The notes: a model not told the origin generated them from the letters alone. A stretch of DNA of 64,000 bases from Roseovarius carneus (GCF_020141465.1 NZ_JAHSPD010000001.1:558001-622000); one strand, 5' to 3'. Positions 55,024 through 63,297 are shown, numbered from the stretch's first letter. Numbers and translations: made by a program.

Positions 55024-55953
55024 ATGAACGCATCAGCCATTGAGATACGCGGCCTGCGCAAAACCTATGGCGGCACGGCCAAATCCGCGCCGAAAGAGGC
55101 TCTGCAAGGCGTCGATCTCGACATCCCCGCAGGCTCGGTCTTTGGCCTTCTGGGCCCCAATGGTGCGGGCAAGTCCACGCTGATCAACATCCTTGCCGGG
55201 CTGGTGATCAAAAGCGCCGGGCAGGTCACGATCTGGGGCTTTGATCAGGACGTGAACCCACGTCAGAGTCGGGCCGCCATCGGCGTCATGCCCCAAGAGC
55301 TTAACCTTGATCCCTTCTTCACCCCGCGCGCAGCCCTTGAGGTACAGGCGGGCCTTTACGGCGTTCCGAAATCACAGCGGCGCAGCGACGAGATCCTCCG
55401 CCTCGTAGGGCTTGAAGACAAGGCCGAGGCCTATGCCCGCGCGCTCTCGGGTGGGATGCGGCGGCGTCTGTTGCTGGCCAAGGCGCTGGTCCATCGCCCG
55501 CATGTGCTGGTTCTGGACGAGCCGACGGCGGGCGTGGATATCGAGCTGCGTCAGATGCTGTGGGACAACATTCGCAAACTGAACCGCGAGGGGATGACGA
55601 TCATCCTGACTACGCATTATCTGGAAGAGGCCGAAGAGATGTGCGACGAGATCGCGATCATCAATCACGGCGCGGTCGTGGCGCGCGACAGCACGCAAAA
55701 CCTTCTGGCGCGTATGGATACACGCACGATGGTTGTGGTGCCCGAAAGTGCGCCCGGCACCCTGCCCGATATGGAGGGGATCACGGCTGACATGCGCAAC
55801 GATGGCACGATCGCGCTAACCTATCACGCGGGCCAAACGCGGGCCGAGGATGTGCTGGACGCGGTGCGCGCCGCCGGCATCCAGATCCGCGATCTGCGCA
55901 CCGAACAGGCCGATCTTGAGGATGTGTTCCTGAACTTGACCCAAAGCCGGTGA
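55024..55953 (+). CDS. ABC-2 type transporter ATP-binding protein without adjacent permease
   Basis: A 309-residue ATPase of the CcmA/YadG type. AIEIRGLRKTYGG, Walker A GPNGAGKSTLINILAGL, Q-loop IGVMPQELNLDPFFTPRAALEVQ, signature LSGGMRRRLLLAKALVH, Walker B VLVLDEPTAGVD and H-loop TTHYLEEAEEM are present. The C-terminal 80 residues resemble the ACT-like tail of drug and polysaccharide exporters. ATG 55024 is chosen by family alignment; the frame is open to 54973. The expected ABC-2 permease gene is not next to it: the following gene is on the opposite strand. Substrate unknown. Confidence 0.88.
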   Translation: MNASAIEIRGLRKTYGGTAKSAPKEALQGVDLDIPAGSVFGLLGPNGAGKSTLINILAGLVIKSAGQVTIWGFDQDVNPRQSRAAIGVMPQELNLDPFFTPRAALEVQAGLYGVPKSQRRSDEILRLVGLEDKAEAYARALSGGMRRRLLLAKALVHRPHVLVLDEPTAGVDIELRQMLWDNIRKLNREGMTIILTTHYLEEAEEMCDEIAIINHGAVVARDSTQNLLARMDTRTMVVVPESAPGTLPDMEGITADMRNDGTIALTYHAGQTRAEDVLDAVRAAGIQIRDLRTEQADLEDVFLNLTQSR

Positions 55954-55966
55954 GGCCCTGTGCGGT

Positions 55967-56458
55967 TCAGGCGGCGACCACCCGCAGTTGAAAGCAATTG
56001 TTCCGTGCAGAGCGTATATCGACAAAGGCCACATCCGCCCGCGCCAAGATCGCAGTGGCGGTCTGGGCGATATCCTCAGACGGGGTGATGCGGCCTGTGC
56101 CATAGACAATTCGCTCATCAGGGCCATAGCCCTTCAAGAGGTAATCCGGGCTGGTCGTCAGGATATCTGGTAGGGGCGCACCGCGCCCCACATAGGCGCC
56201 ACATTGCGTGGCACATAAGAAAATCGGCCCTGTCTCGGCATAGGCGTGCAGCGCGGCAAAGGGACGATGCGCGAGGATCAGCATCTCTTGCCCCCTCGGC
56301 ACATCGCACAGACAATGGCGGCACGGAACGCCGGTGCCATCCGAAATTACACGCTCGGGGGTCAAACCATAGGCATCGGGCGCGCCGGATTGATAGGCGC
56401 GCACTTGGTCCGTCGGCAGGGGGAGAAAACGCAAAACTGTCGCGGGATCGGGTATCAT
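55967..56458 (-). CDS. DUF1203 protein
   Basis: A 163-residue cytoplasmic protein. GVPCRHCLCDVPRGQEMLILAHRPFAALHAYAETGPIFLCATQC matches DUF1203 (CRHCL...G-E-LLAYRPF...PYAE-GPIFLH). The Cys-x2-Cys pair (CRHC) and further cysteines suggest metal binding, but the function is unknown. It is convergent with the ABC ATPase gene, 13 bases apart, and lies 71 bases upstream (3') of the HIT gene, in the same direction. Confidence 0.85.
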   Translation of the reverse strand: MIPDPATVLRFLPLPTDQVRAYQSGAPDAYGLTPERVISDGTGVPCRHCLCDVPRGQEMLILAHRPFAALHAYAETGPIFLCATQCGAYVGRGAPLPDILTTSPDYLLKGYGPDERIVYGTGRITPSEDIAQTATAILARADVAFVDIRSARNNCFQLRVVAA

Positions 56459-56529
56459 AAGGCAGGCTCCTTTGCTCTGCCTTATGGCCTACGGGGCTTG
56501 CTGGCACGCAGCGACCCGGAAGATGCGCA

Positions 56530-56913
56530 TTACGCCGGTTTGGCCACCAAGGGGCCAAGAACGCGCCCTCCGAGGACATGCATATGCAGATGTGGCACTT
56601 CCTGAAGCCCTGCCTCGCCCGCGTTTGAAATCACACGGTAGCCGTCCTCACCATCGCCCGGTCGCAAGCCCGTCATGCGACAGACCTCGCCAATGGTGCG
56701 TGTGAAATCGGCGATCTCCGCCGCGCTCGCCTCGGCGGCAAAATGGTCATAGGTGACATAAGGCCCTTTGGGGATCACCAGCACATGCACCGGCGCCTGA
56801 GGGTAAAGATCGCGGAAAGCAAGGCAATGCGCCGTCTCCAACACAGTGTCGTTCGGGATCTCGCCGCGCAGGATTTTGGCGAAGATGTTCTGGTCGTCAT
56901 AGGCGTAGGGCAT
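56530..56913 (-). CDS. hinT: HIT family protein (HinT-like)
   Basis: A 127-residue histidine-triad nucleotide hydrolase. It begins YDDQNIFAKILRGEIPNDTVLE, then FRDLYPQAPVHVLVIPKGPYV, and has the catalytic triad in EVPHLHMHVLGGRVLG (His-x-His-x-His). Family members hydrolyse AMP-NH2 or aminoacyl-adenylates in the cytoplasm. It lies 35 bases beyond the end of the GT14 gene in the same direction. Confidence 0.94.
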   Translation of the reverse strand: MPYAYDDQNIFAKILRGEIPNDTVLETAHCLAFRDLYPQAPVHVLVIPKGPYVTYDHFAAEASAAEIADFTRTIGEVCRMTGLRPGDGEDGYRVISNAGEAGLQEVPHLHMHVLGGRVLGPLVAKPA

Positions 56914-56948
56914 GTGGCATCCTTTGGTGGCGCGCTGTTTTGGGTCAA

Positions 56949-58526
56949 TCAGTCGGCAAAGAGGTGATCAGTTTCGGCGATCTCGCGCGCCTTGTCATGG
57001 CTGATATCAAGAAACTTCGCGATGGGGCCAGTGTTCTCGGCGGGGCCGAATTGTTCGCGTATGATGTGATGATGCTCGAATTCAGCGTCGCGGATCTTGT
57101 CGCTCTCAAAGGTCATATCGCCCCGGATCGTGGGCAAAAGCCGCTCCAGCGTTTCGCTGCTTGTCTGCTCACCCGCGAGGCCCACCCTTGTGGCATGGCC
57201 GATCAGATAATTGTCGGTGAAAACACACTGAATTTCCAACAGGCGGGTCGTACTGCGATCATTACAGAAATCCTGCAAGAGATCGAGATTGCCGGGGTCC
57301 ATGCAGACGATCATCTGATCCGTCTCATAATAATCAAAGAGCATCCGCATCAACGCGCGGCGGTGGCGGGTGCGCTTCTCAAGGCTGGATTGAATGCCCC
57401 CCAGATCCGGCAGGTCGGCATCTTCCTCGTTAAAGAGATAATCAATCGTTGGCACATTGGTGACTTGCCGCACACGCTCCAAAAGGCGCTTGGCCACATG
57501 CCATTTCTTGCACACGACGATCATCAATTCCCGCTGCCGTCCAAGCGAGCTTTCCGTCTCCCAAAACCGGCTCCCAAACCGACGCCCAATGCGGCCCCGG
57601 TCGGTGAGAAATTTAAAAAGGCTCCGCCCTTCGTTGGAGATTTTGAACTCCGCCCGGTCATCGGAATAAAGCGCACCGAGCCGCGCCTTCAACTCCTTCG
57701 CCTCAGAGCTGATCTTGCGCGCAAAAAGCGCGTCTTGGCCCAAAAGCAGCTCGTAGTGATCGTTGTAGAAGGTCTGCGGCATCCCGTACTCGGTGAACAT
57801 CAGGAAGGTCAGCGTGCGCGTACGGATCTCAGAGTCGGGAACAATATGGCGCACGAGGGTCTGGAAGAACGTCTCATCAGGAATCCACGTGGTGCGGAAA
57901 AACCGCATCACATCACCGCGCGTTTGGACGAAATCCAAAATCCACTCAATGGTGCGACGGCGCAGGCACCACCACTGACTGCCAATCTGGATCTGAATAT
58001 CGGGTGGTATCTCACGCTGAAGCCGCAGCTTCTCCTGCGCCTTGGCAGAGGCATAAAAGAGCCACTTGTTTTTACGCTCGTTGAAGAAATGGCGGTAGAT
58101 CAGCCGCTCTTCCTTCATGCCTGTCTTGATCCAATCACTGTCGAAATAGTCAAAACTCTCAATATAATCGACATCCTCGGCATCCAAAAACTCATGCGCA
58201 TAGCGCGAGGATTTGATCGCAGCACAATCGCCCGACAGCATGTAGAAATGCGTGGCGCGCGGGAAGGCCTGCACCGCCGCCTCCACCGCCAGAAGCGTGG
58301 CCTGCACGAGGCTCCACTCACCCCACCCGCATTTGAGCCGCTTGCGCGCAAAGGTGACATTGGGATTGTCGCCCAAAGCCTCCTTGATGCGGCGGAAATC
58401 TTCCGCGTTGGCGCGGCCATCAAAATGGATCGCCATGTAATCACCAGCCGCCGTCAACATCTCCGCCTGACCGATGATGGCCTCGGGATCTTTGTGACAG
58501 AGTAATATGAAAGCGATTTTTGCCAT
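56949..58526 (-). CDS. DUF5928 / core-2-branching-type glycosyltransferase (GT14)
   Basis: A 525-residue protein. Residues 1 to about 260 are a GT14-like (beta-1,6-N-acetylglucosaminyl or xylosyl transferase) domain: AKIAFILLCHKDPEAI, AIHFDGRANAEDF, WGEWSLVQATLLAVEAA, YMLSGDCAAIKS, QIQIGSQWWCLRR and WIPDETFFQTL. The rest matches DUF5928, found mainly in Rhodobacterales, with a possible ATPase-like or sulfotransferase-like segment (ELMIVVCKKWHVAKRLLE). There is no signal peptide or membrane span. It is divergent from a sulfotransferase gene, suggesting joint glycan modification. Substrate unknown. Confidence 0.85.
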   Translation of the reverse strand: MAKIAFILLCHKDPEAIIGQAEMLTAAGDYMAIHFDGRANAEDFRRIKEALGDNPNVTFARKRLKCGWGEWSLVQATLLAVEAAVQAFPRATHFYMLSGDCAAIKSSRYAHEFLDAEDVDYIESFDYFDSDWIKTGMKEERLIYRHFFNERKNKWLFYASAKAQEKLRLQREIPPDIQIQIGSQWWCLRRRTIEWILDFVQTRGDVMRFFRTTWIPDETFFQTLVRHIVPDSEIRTRTLTFLMFTEYGMPQTFYNDHYELLLGQDALFARKISSEAKELKARLGALYSDDRAEFKISNEGRSLFKFLTDRGRIGRRFGSRFWETESSLGRQRELMIVVCKKWHVAKRLLERVRQVTNVPTIDYLFNEEDADLPDLGGIQSSLEKRTRHRRALMRMLFDYYETDQMIVCMDPGNLDLLQDFCNDRSTTRLLEIQCVFTDNYLIGHATRVGLAGEQTSSETLERLLPTIRGDMTFESDKIRDAEFEHHHIIREQFGPAENTGPIAKFLDISHDKAREIAETDHLFAD

Positions 58527-58674
58527 TCGGAAAACAGACTACCCCTTGTTTCAAAGGTTTTTTACAGTGATAATCTCGTTACCATAGGGTTAAAACCGCC
58601 ATCGTCGTGTTTTTTTAACCTGATAATCAACAATAAGTCCTAAACGGGCATCTGAGTTTTTGGAGACGGCAGGT
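58527..58674. promoter_or_regulatory. AT-rich divergent promoter region between GT14 and sulfotransferase genes
   Basis: 148 bases clearly richer in A and T than the flanks, with poly-T runs (GTTTTTTTAACC). Both genes start here and diverge, so promoters in both directions are expected. I cannot assign individual boxes with confidence. Confidence 0.4.
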
Positions 58675-59493
58675 ATGGGTTTTCCCGGAACTTGGATGAC
58701 TGAGAGCGAAAGCGTGGTGTATCGCGTGGTGCCGAAATGCGCCTGCTCGACCATTGGGCAAATCCTTTATTACTCAGATCACGGCACATTTTTCGACGGC
58801 GATATCCATGACGCCAAGAGCGGTCTGCACAAATGGGCGCTGGACGACAGCCAGCAGCTGATCACCGCCAATGTGACCGCCCATAAAAGTCACGCCTTCA
58901 CCTGCGTGCGCAATCCCTACACCCGCATCCTCAGTTCGTTTTTCGACAAGATTTGCGGGATTCAGCGCAACGGGAAACGCTATCGAGGCAAGCTCGTGCC
59001 GCTTTTGATCCAAAAATACGGGATCGAAGTGGGCGGCGACGACGGCAAGGATGAGTTTGACCAGATCAAGAGCTTCCGCCGCTTCTTGCTCTTTGCCCGC
59101 GACACCATCCGCTGGCGGCGCCCGATGGACCCCGATATCCATTGGTCCGCACAGTCAGGGCATGTGAGCACGTTCATCGTAAACGGGGGGACCTATGACA
59201 AGATCTTCTGGACCGAGGATTTCAACGCCGGGATGCAGCAAGTGCTCGACGCGATCGAGACCCCCCAAAAGGTAGATCTGGCGGCGATCCCCCGCTTCAA
59301 CGAATCCGAAGGGCACGGGCCCAAGCGCGCGCACCCGGTCGAGGACTATTTCGACGATATGGCGATGCATCTGGTCTACGAGATATACAAACGCGATTTC
59401 GAGCTTTTCAAATATGATTTCAAGGACCCCTCCAACAAAATGCCCATAGGCGAGATTGATCTGGATGAGGTCCACGCCAAGCTGGGTGAATGA
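58675..59493 (+). CDS. Sulfotransferase family 2-like protein
   Basis: A 272-residue cytoplasmic protein. The 5'-phosphosulfate loop is VPKCACSTIGQILYY and the 3'-phosphate site is CVRNPYTRILSSFFDK, the two PAPS-binding elements of the carbohydrate sulfotransferase (Sulfotransfer_2) family. RTED-like IFWTEDFNAGMQQVLD follows. It would transfer sulfate from PAPS to a sugar hydroxyl. ATG 58675 has GGAG about 9 bases upstream; a TTG at 58660 is possible. The divergent GT14 gene suggests a shared glycan target. Confidence 0.85.
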   Translation: MGFPGTWMTESESVVYRVVPKCACSTIGQILYYSDHGTFFDGDIHDAKSGLHKWALDDSQQLITANVTAHKSHAFTCVRNPYTRILSSFFDKICGIQRNGKRYRGKLVPLLIQKYGIEVGGDDGKDEFDQIKSFRRFLLFARDTIRWRRPMDPDIHWSAQSGHVSTFIVNGGTYDKIFWTEDFNAGMQQVLDAIETPQKVDLAAIPRFNESEGHGPKRAHPVEDYFDDMAMHLVYEIYKRDFELFKYDFKDPSNKMPIGEIDLDEVHAKLGE

Positions 59494-59504
59494 AACACCT
59501 GTGG

Positions 59505-59532
59505 GGTTTGGATATTTGAACCAAGAAAAAGC
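59505..59532 (-). repeat. Dispersed intergenic motif, copy 6
   Basis: On the minus strand GCTTTTTCTTGGTTCAAATA then TCCAAACC. It forms the left arm of the 24-bp inverted repeat, 12 bases after the sulfotransferase stop. Confidence 0.55.
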
Positions 59533-59707
59533 CCAGTAAGCATTTCTTAACTACGAATCGCGCAAGCTGATCTTGCGGTACAGGCTGGGAAGCCGATGAC
59601 CGCCCAAGGAAAAGTCGCGCGCCGGGCGGTAGCCTGCATCAGGAACGCTCTGACCGACGCTGCTCCCGGCGCACGCATTTGATTTTTTCTTGGTTCAAAT
59701 ATCCAAA
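59507..59707. repeat. 24-bp perfect inverted repeat enclosing a structured 153-bp spacer
   Basis: Left arm 59507-59530 (TTTGGATATTTGAACCAAG then AAAAA) and right arm 59684-59707 are exact reverse complements over 24 bases. Both arms are copies of the dispersed motif in opposite orientation. The spacer forms a 6-bp hairpin CGCAAG/CTTGCG (59561-59577). It also forms a nested stem CAGGCT...ACCGCCC / GGGCGGT.AGCCTG (59581-59586, 59599-59605, 59624-59630, 59631-59636). It could be a non-autonomous mobile element or a small structured RNA. It separates the convergent sulfotransferase and sugar kinase genes; no coding potential is credible. Confidence 0.65.
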
Positions 59708-59713
59708 TCTCGG
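59683..59713 (+). repeat. Dispersed intergenic motif, copy 7
   Basis: TTTTTTCTTGGTTCAAATAT followed by CCAAATCTCGG. It forms the right arm of the inverted repeat, 40 bases before the end of the sugar kinase gene. Confidence 0.55.
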
Positions 59714-59752
59714 CCGCTCGGCCGGGCCTCAACATGCTTTATTCCTCGGCGT

Positions 59753-60736
59753 TCAAAGTAGCCCTTCAGCCCGAAACATCTCCATCACATCCGCCTCGGG
59801 CCGCGCGCCGTAATGCCCGATCACCTCACGCGCCGCGATACATCCCATGCGGCCAGAGACGCTCAGACTTTGCTCCGTGGCCACACCATAGAGAAAGCCT
59901 GCCGCAAATTGGTCACCTGCACCGGTGGTATCCACAGCCGCCACGCCCTGCACAGGCACGCTGACCGTCTCTTCACCGCACACAATAACCACATCCGCGC
60001 CCGCGCGTGTGCAAACAATCAACCTGCTCTCAGACGCCGCAGTCTCCAGCGCCGCCCCCAAATCCTCGGTCTGGTAGAGCGATGTCCACTCATGCTCATT
60101 GCCGATCACATAATCCAGATCGCGCACAAGCCCGCGAAAGTCATCGCGGTGCCGGTCCACGCAGAACGGATCGCTGAGCGACACCCCCGCCATGCCCCCG
60201 CCTGCACGACAAGCAGCCGCCGCCTCGGCAAACGCCGCTTTCCCCTTGGGTTTGTCAAAGAGATATCCTTCCAGCAGCAATATCCCCGCCGCCCCCGCCA
60301 CATCCGCGCGCACGTCCTCAGAGCCAAGCTCGGTCGAGATGCCCAGATAGGTGTTCATCGACCGCTCCCCATCGGGAGACACGAAGATCATCGACCGCGA
60401 GGTTGGCATGTCCGCGCCGCGCGGCGCATTGACGAAATCCGTGCCAACATCCGCCATCGCCTTTGCGTAATAATGCCCAAGCGCATCATCCGCGACCCGC
60501 CCGATCAACGCCGTGCTCAGCCCCAGCGCCCCCATACCCGCGATCGTATTGGCCACCGACCCGCCCGGCATTTGCTGGCGGTTTTCCATCGCCTCATATA
60601 ATGCCTCGCCGCGGTCCTGCTCGATCAGGGTCATGACACCTTTTTCCACGCCCATGCGCGACAAGAACCCATCGTCGCATTGGCTGATCACGTCCACGAC
60701 GGCATTGCCGATCCCGACAGCTTGGTACTTGGTCAT
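59753..60736 (-). CDS. PfkB-family sugar kinase, adenosine-kinase-like
   Basis: A 327-residue ribokinase-fold kinase. The N-terminus YQAVGIGNAVVDVISQCDD is followed by MPGGSVANTIAGMGALG and IGRVADDALGHYY. The catalytic base and anion hole are in AAVDTTGAGDQFAAGFLYG. The pattern GNAVVDV plus SRSMIFVSPDGERSMNTYLG is closest to adenosine kinase-like proteins of alphaproteobacteria; other PfkB sugars cannot be excluded. Its start overlaps the endonuclease III stop by four bases, so the two genes form a small operon. Confidence 0.88.
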   Translation of the reverse strand: MTKYQAVGIGNAVVDVISQCDDGFLSRMGVEKGVMTLIEQDRGEALYEAMENRQQMPGGSVANTIAGMGALGLSTALIGRVADDALGHYYAKAMADVGTDFVNAPRGADMPTSRSMIFVSPDGERSMNTYLGISTELGSEDVRADVAGAAGILLLEGYLFDKPKGKAAFAEAAAACRAGGGMAGVSLSDPFCVDRHRDDFRGLVRDLDYVIGNEHEWTSLYQTEDLGAALETAASESRLIVCTRAGADVVIVCGEETVSVPVQGVAAVDTTGAGDQFAAGFLYGVATEQSLSVSGRMGCIAAREVIGHYGARPEADVMEMFRAEGLL

Positions 60737-61386
60737 TGGGTCTTGTCCTCAAATTGGCACAGATCTCGGATCAGGCAGGTGGGGCACATCGGTTTGCGTG
60801 CCTTGCAGTGATAGCGCCCATGCAGGATCATCCAGTGATGGGCGTGGTGTTGGTAATCAGCGGGGATGTGGTCCTCGACGGCGCGCTCCACGGCCACAAC
60901 ATCGCGGCCGGGCGCGATCCCTGTGCGATTACCAATGCGAAAGATATGCGTATCGACGGCCTGTGTGGGCATCCCCCACCACATATTGAGCACGACATTG
61001 GCCGTCTTGCGGCCCACCCCCGGCAGGCTTTCAAGGGCGGCGCGCGAATTGGGCACTTCACCGCCATACTCATCGACCAGTATCTGGCTCAGCTTCATCA
61101 CGTTCTTCGCCTTCTGGCGAAAAAGCCCGATTGTCTTGATATGATCTGTCACGCCCTCAAGGCCCAGATCGAGCATCTTCTGCGGCGTATCGGCAATCTG
61201 GAAAAGCGCCCGTGTGGCCTTGTTGACACCCGCGTCCGTCGCCTGCGCACTCAGCGCCACGGCCACGACAAGAGTATAAACGTTGACGTGCTCCAACTCG
61301 CCCTTCGGTTCAGGGTCGGCTGCGTGGAAGCGCTCAAAGATCTCGCGGATCGTGTGATAGTCGAGTTGTTTTGCGGCTTTGCTCAT
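60733..61386 (-). CDS. nth: Endonuclease III
   Basis: A 217-residue DNA glycosylase/AP lyase for oxidised pyrimidines. The helix-hairpin-helix LPGVGRKTANVVLN contains the catalytic Lys, and the catalytic Asp is in AVDTHIFRIGNR. The C-terminal [4Fe-4S] cluster motif CKARKPMCPTCLIRDLC has the Cys-x6-Cys-x2-Cys-x5-Cys spacing. ATG 61386 has AGGG 6-7 bases upstream; ATGs at 61392 and 61422 are less likely. It is upstream of the sugar kinase gene and divergent from the AraC-MGMT gene. Confidence 0.95.
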   Translation of the reverse strand: MSKAAKQLDYHTIREIFERFHAADPEPKGELEHVNVYTLVVAVALSAQATDAGVNKATRALFQIADTPQKMLDLGLEGVTDHIKTIGLFRQKAKNVMKLSQILVDEYGGEVPNSRAALESLPGVGRKTANVVLNMWWGMPTQAVDTHIFRIGNRTGIAPGRDVVAVERAVEDHIPADYQHHAHHWMILHGRYHCKARKPMCPTCLIRDLCQFEDKTQ

Positions 61387-61484
61387 GGGCATCCCTATGA
61401 CGCCAAAATCCACAATGCGCAATATTCGGGTCGCGGGCGCATCGGGGGCTCACTAGAATGACACTCATGCCAGAGGAGAGCCTG

Positions 61485-62345
61485 ATGACCACGCCAACCG
61501 CCCCCGATGAGGGATATCATTTCAGCGTCATGCGCCGCGCGATCGAGGCGATCGACGCAGGCGGCACCGATCTGACGCTCGACGCGCTTGCGCGGCAGAT
61601 GGACATGAGCCCTGCGCATTTTCAGCGGCTTTTCTCCGCATGGGTCGGCGTATCGCCCAAGCGCTATCAGCAATATCTGACGTTGGGCCATGCCAAGGCG
61701 CTTTTGGCCGCGCGCTTCACCACGCTTGCCGTGGCCGGTGAGGCGGGTCTATCTGGCACGGGGCGTCTGCATGATCTCTTCGTGCGGTGGGAGGCCATGA
61801 GCCCCGGTGAGTTTGCCCGCAAGGGCGCGGGCTTGCGCATCTTTTGGGGCTGGTTCGAGAGCCCCTTCGGCCTCAGCCTTGTCATGGGCACCGACAAGGG
61901 AATTTGTGGCATCGGGTTTGCCTCCGAGGCGGGCGAGGCCGCGACTATGGAGGATCTGCAAGGCCGTTGGCCGGGAGCGGAATTCGTTGAGGACCCCATG
62001 CGCCTGCGCCCTTGGGTTCTGGCCGCTTACGGCGCAGCTGCAAATGAGGCCGCCCCTCTTTATCTCATCGGCGCACCCTTCCAGATCAAGGTCTGGGAGG
62101 CCCTGCTGCGCATCCCCTCGGGCCATGTCACCACATATTCCGAGATCGCCGAAGCAATCGGCCACCCCCGCGCCGTGCGCGCCGTCGGCACCGCCGTGGG
62201 GCGCAACCCGATCAGCCTGCTGATCCCCTGCCATAGGGCGCTACGCAAATCGGGGGGCTTGGGCGGGTATCACTGGGGATTGCCGGTCAAACGCTCCATG
62301 CTGGCATGGGAAAGCGCGCGTGCAGAAGCGTGTGCAGACATCTGA
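61485..62345 (+). CDS. AraC-type HTH fused to methylated-DNA cysteine methyltransferase
   Basis: A 286-residue fusion. Residues about 10-105 are an AraC-type DNA-binding domain (LTLDALARQMDMSPAHFQRLFSAWVGVSPKRYQQYLTL). Residues about 120-275 are the Ogt/MGMT domain: FQIKVWEALLRIPSGHVTTYSEIAEAIGHPRAVRAVGTAVGRNP and the acceptor Cys249 in IPCHRALRKSGGLGGYHWG. This is the C-terminal two thirds of E. coli Ada without the N-terminal Cys4-zinc domain that senses methyl phosphotriesters. It should repair O6-alkylguanine. How it senses damage for regulation is unclear. ATG 61485 has AGGAG 7 bases upstream. Confidence 0.92.
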   Translation: MTTPTAPDEGYHFSVMRRAIEAIDAGGTDLTLDALARQMDMSPAHFQRLFSAWVGVSPKRYQQYLTLGHAKALLAARFTTLAVAGEAGLSGTGRLHDLFVRWEAMSPGEFARKGAGLRIFWGWFESPFGLSLVMGTDKGICGIGFASEAGEAATMEDLQGRWPGAEFVEDPMRLRPWVLAAYGAAANEAAPLYLIGAPFQIKVWEALLRIPSGHVTTYSEIAEAIGHPRAVRAVGTAVGRNPISLLIPCHRALRKSGGLGGYHWGLPVKRSMLAWESARAEACADI

Positions 62346-62475
62346 GCCACCCGATCACATAAAAATGCGCGGATTGCCGCCGAATTCCCCACGCTTTGGT
62401 ATTGGGGGCAGAGCGCGGCATACCTATACTGCTCTCAGACCCGACAGATCGGGCGTTTTTTGAGAGGCTATATAC

Positions 62476-63138
62476 ATGTTCCGCGCATCCAAACCCCTTC
62501 TTTTGACCACAGCAACCATTTTGACCCTTGGCGCGTGCACGGCACCCGCTCATCTGGGGGGGACCAACGATCCCAACCGCCAAGCCAAGCAAGGCGCGCT
62601 GATCGGTGGCATCCTTGGGGCGGCGACCGGGGCGGTTGCAGCCGACAAGAGTGGCCAAGGTGCCATAATTGGCGGGGCCATCGGGGCGTTTGGCGGAGCC
62701 GCCATCGGCAATCAGCTCGACAAACAAGAGGCCGAGCTGCGCCGCGATCTGGATAATCAAAACGTGCAGATAACCAATACCGGCGACCGTCTGATCGTGA
62801 CCTTGCCGCAGGATATCATTTTTGCCGTGGATAGCGCGCAGGTCAATTCCGGGTTGCGCGGGGATCTTCTGACCGTCTCGAACAGCCTGCAAAACTATCC
62901 GGGCAGCACGGTTCAGGTGATCGGCCATACCGACAACACCGGCGATGCGGGCTATAACCAAGGCCTTTCCGAGCGGCGCGCGAATGCTGTGGCGGACGTG
63001 CTGATGGATGGCGGCGTGGCCTTCAACCGGATCAATGCCATCGGCCGGGGCGAGGACCAACCCGCCGCGTCCAACCTCACCGAAGAGGGCCGCGCACAAA
63101 ACCGCCGGGTCGAGATCGTGATCCTGCCCAGCGCCTAG
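62476..63138 (+). CDS. OmpA-family lipoprotein with glycine-zipper region
   Basis: A 220-residue lipoprotein. The signal ends in TLGAC, with lipidated Cys21. A glycine-zipper stretch (GALIGGILGAATGAVAADKSGQGAIIGGAIGAFGGAAIG) may span the outer membrane. The C-terminal OmpA domain has IIFAVDSAQVNSGLRGDL and the peptidoglycan-binding GHTDNTGDAGYNQGLSERRANAVADVL...RRVEIVILP. It resembles YiaD/Pal-like proteins and should tether the outer membrane to peptidoglycan. A GC-rich hairpin lies downstream. Confidence 0.93.
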   Translation: MFRASKPLLLTTATILTLGACTAPAHLGGTNDPNRQAKQGALIGGILGAATGAVAADKSGQGAIIGGAIGAFGGAAIGNQLDKQEAELRRDLDNQNVQITNTGDRLIVTLPQDIIFAVDSAQVNSGLRGDLLTVSNSLQNYPGSTVQVIGHTDNTGDAGYNQGLSERRANAVADVLMDGGVAFNRINAIGRGEDQPAASNLTEEGRAQNRRVEIVILPSA

Positions 63139-63250
63139 GGCCACAATCGATTTAGACACGAGAATTTATGAGCTGGGTGCATTATGCAACGCAGAGGGCC
63201 ACTTGGCGTGATGACGAGCGCCGTGTCGGAAGGGGCAGCTCATGCTGTAT

Positions 63251-63278
63251 TCGGGGCCGGGATTATACCCGACCCCGA
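63251..63278 (+). terminator. GC-rich hairpin after the OmpA lipoprotein gene
   Basis: TCGGGGCCGGG (63251-63261) pairs with CCCGACCCCGA (63268-63278), 10 Watson-Crick pairs plus a mismatch, with a 6-base loop ATTATA. It is 113 bases after the stop, with only a short T-containing tail (TGATCTTGATT). Confidence 0.55.
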
Positions 63279-63297
63279 TGATCTTGATTAGAGCATC

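Noticed and set aside
59547..59735. 62-codon frame across the structured spacer and right inverted repeat
   Set aside because: It is explained by the palindromic element; Ala/Arg-rich translation without a ribosome site.
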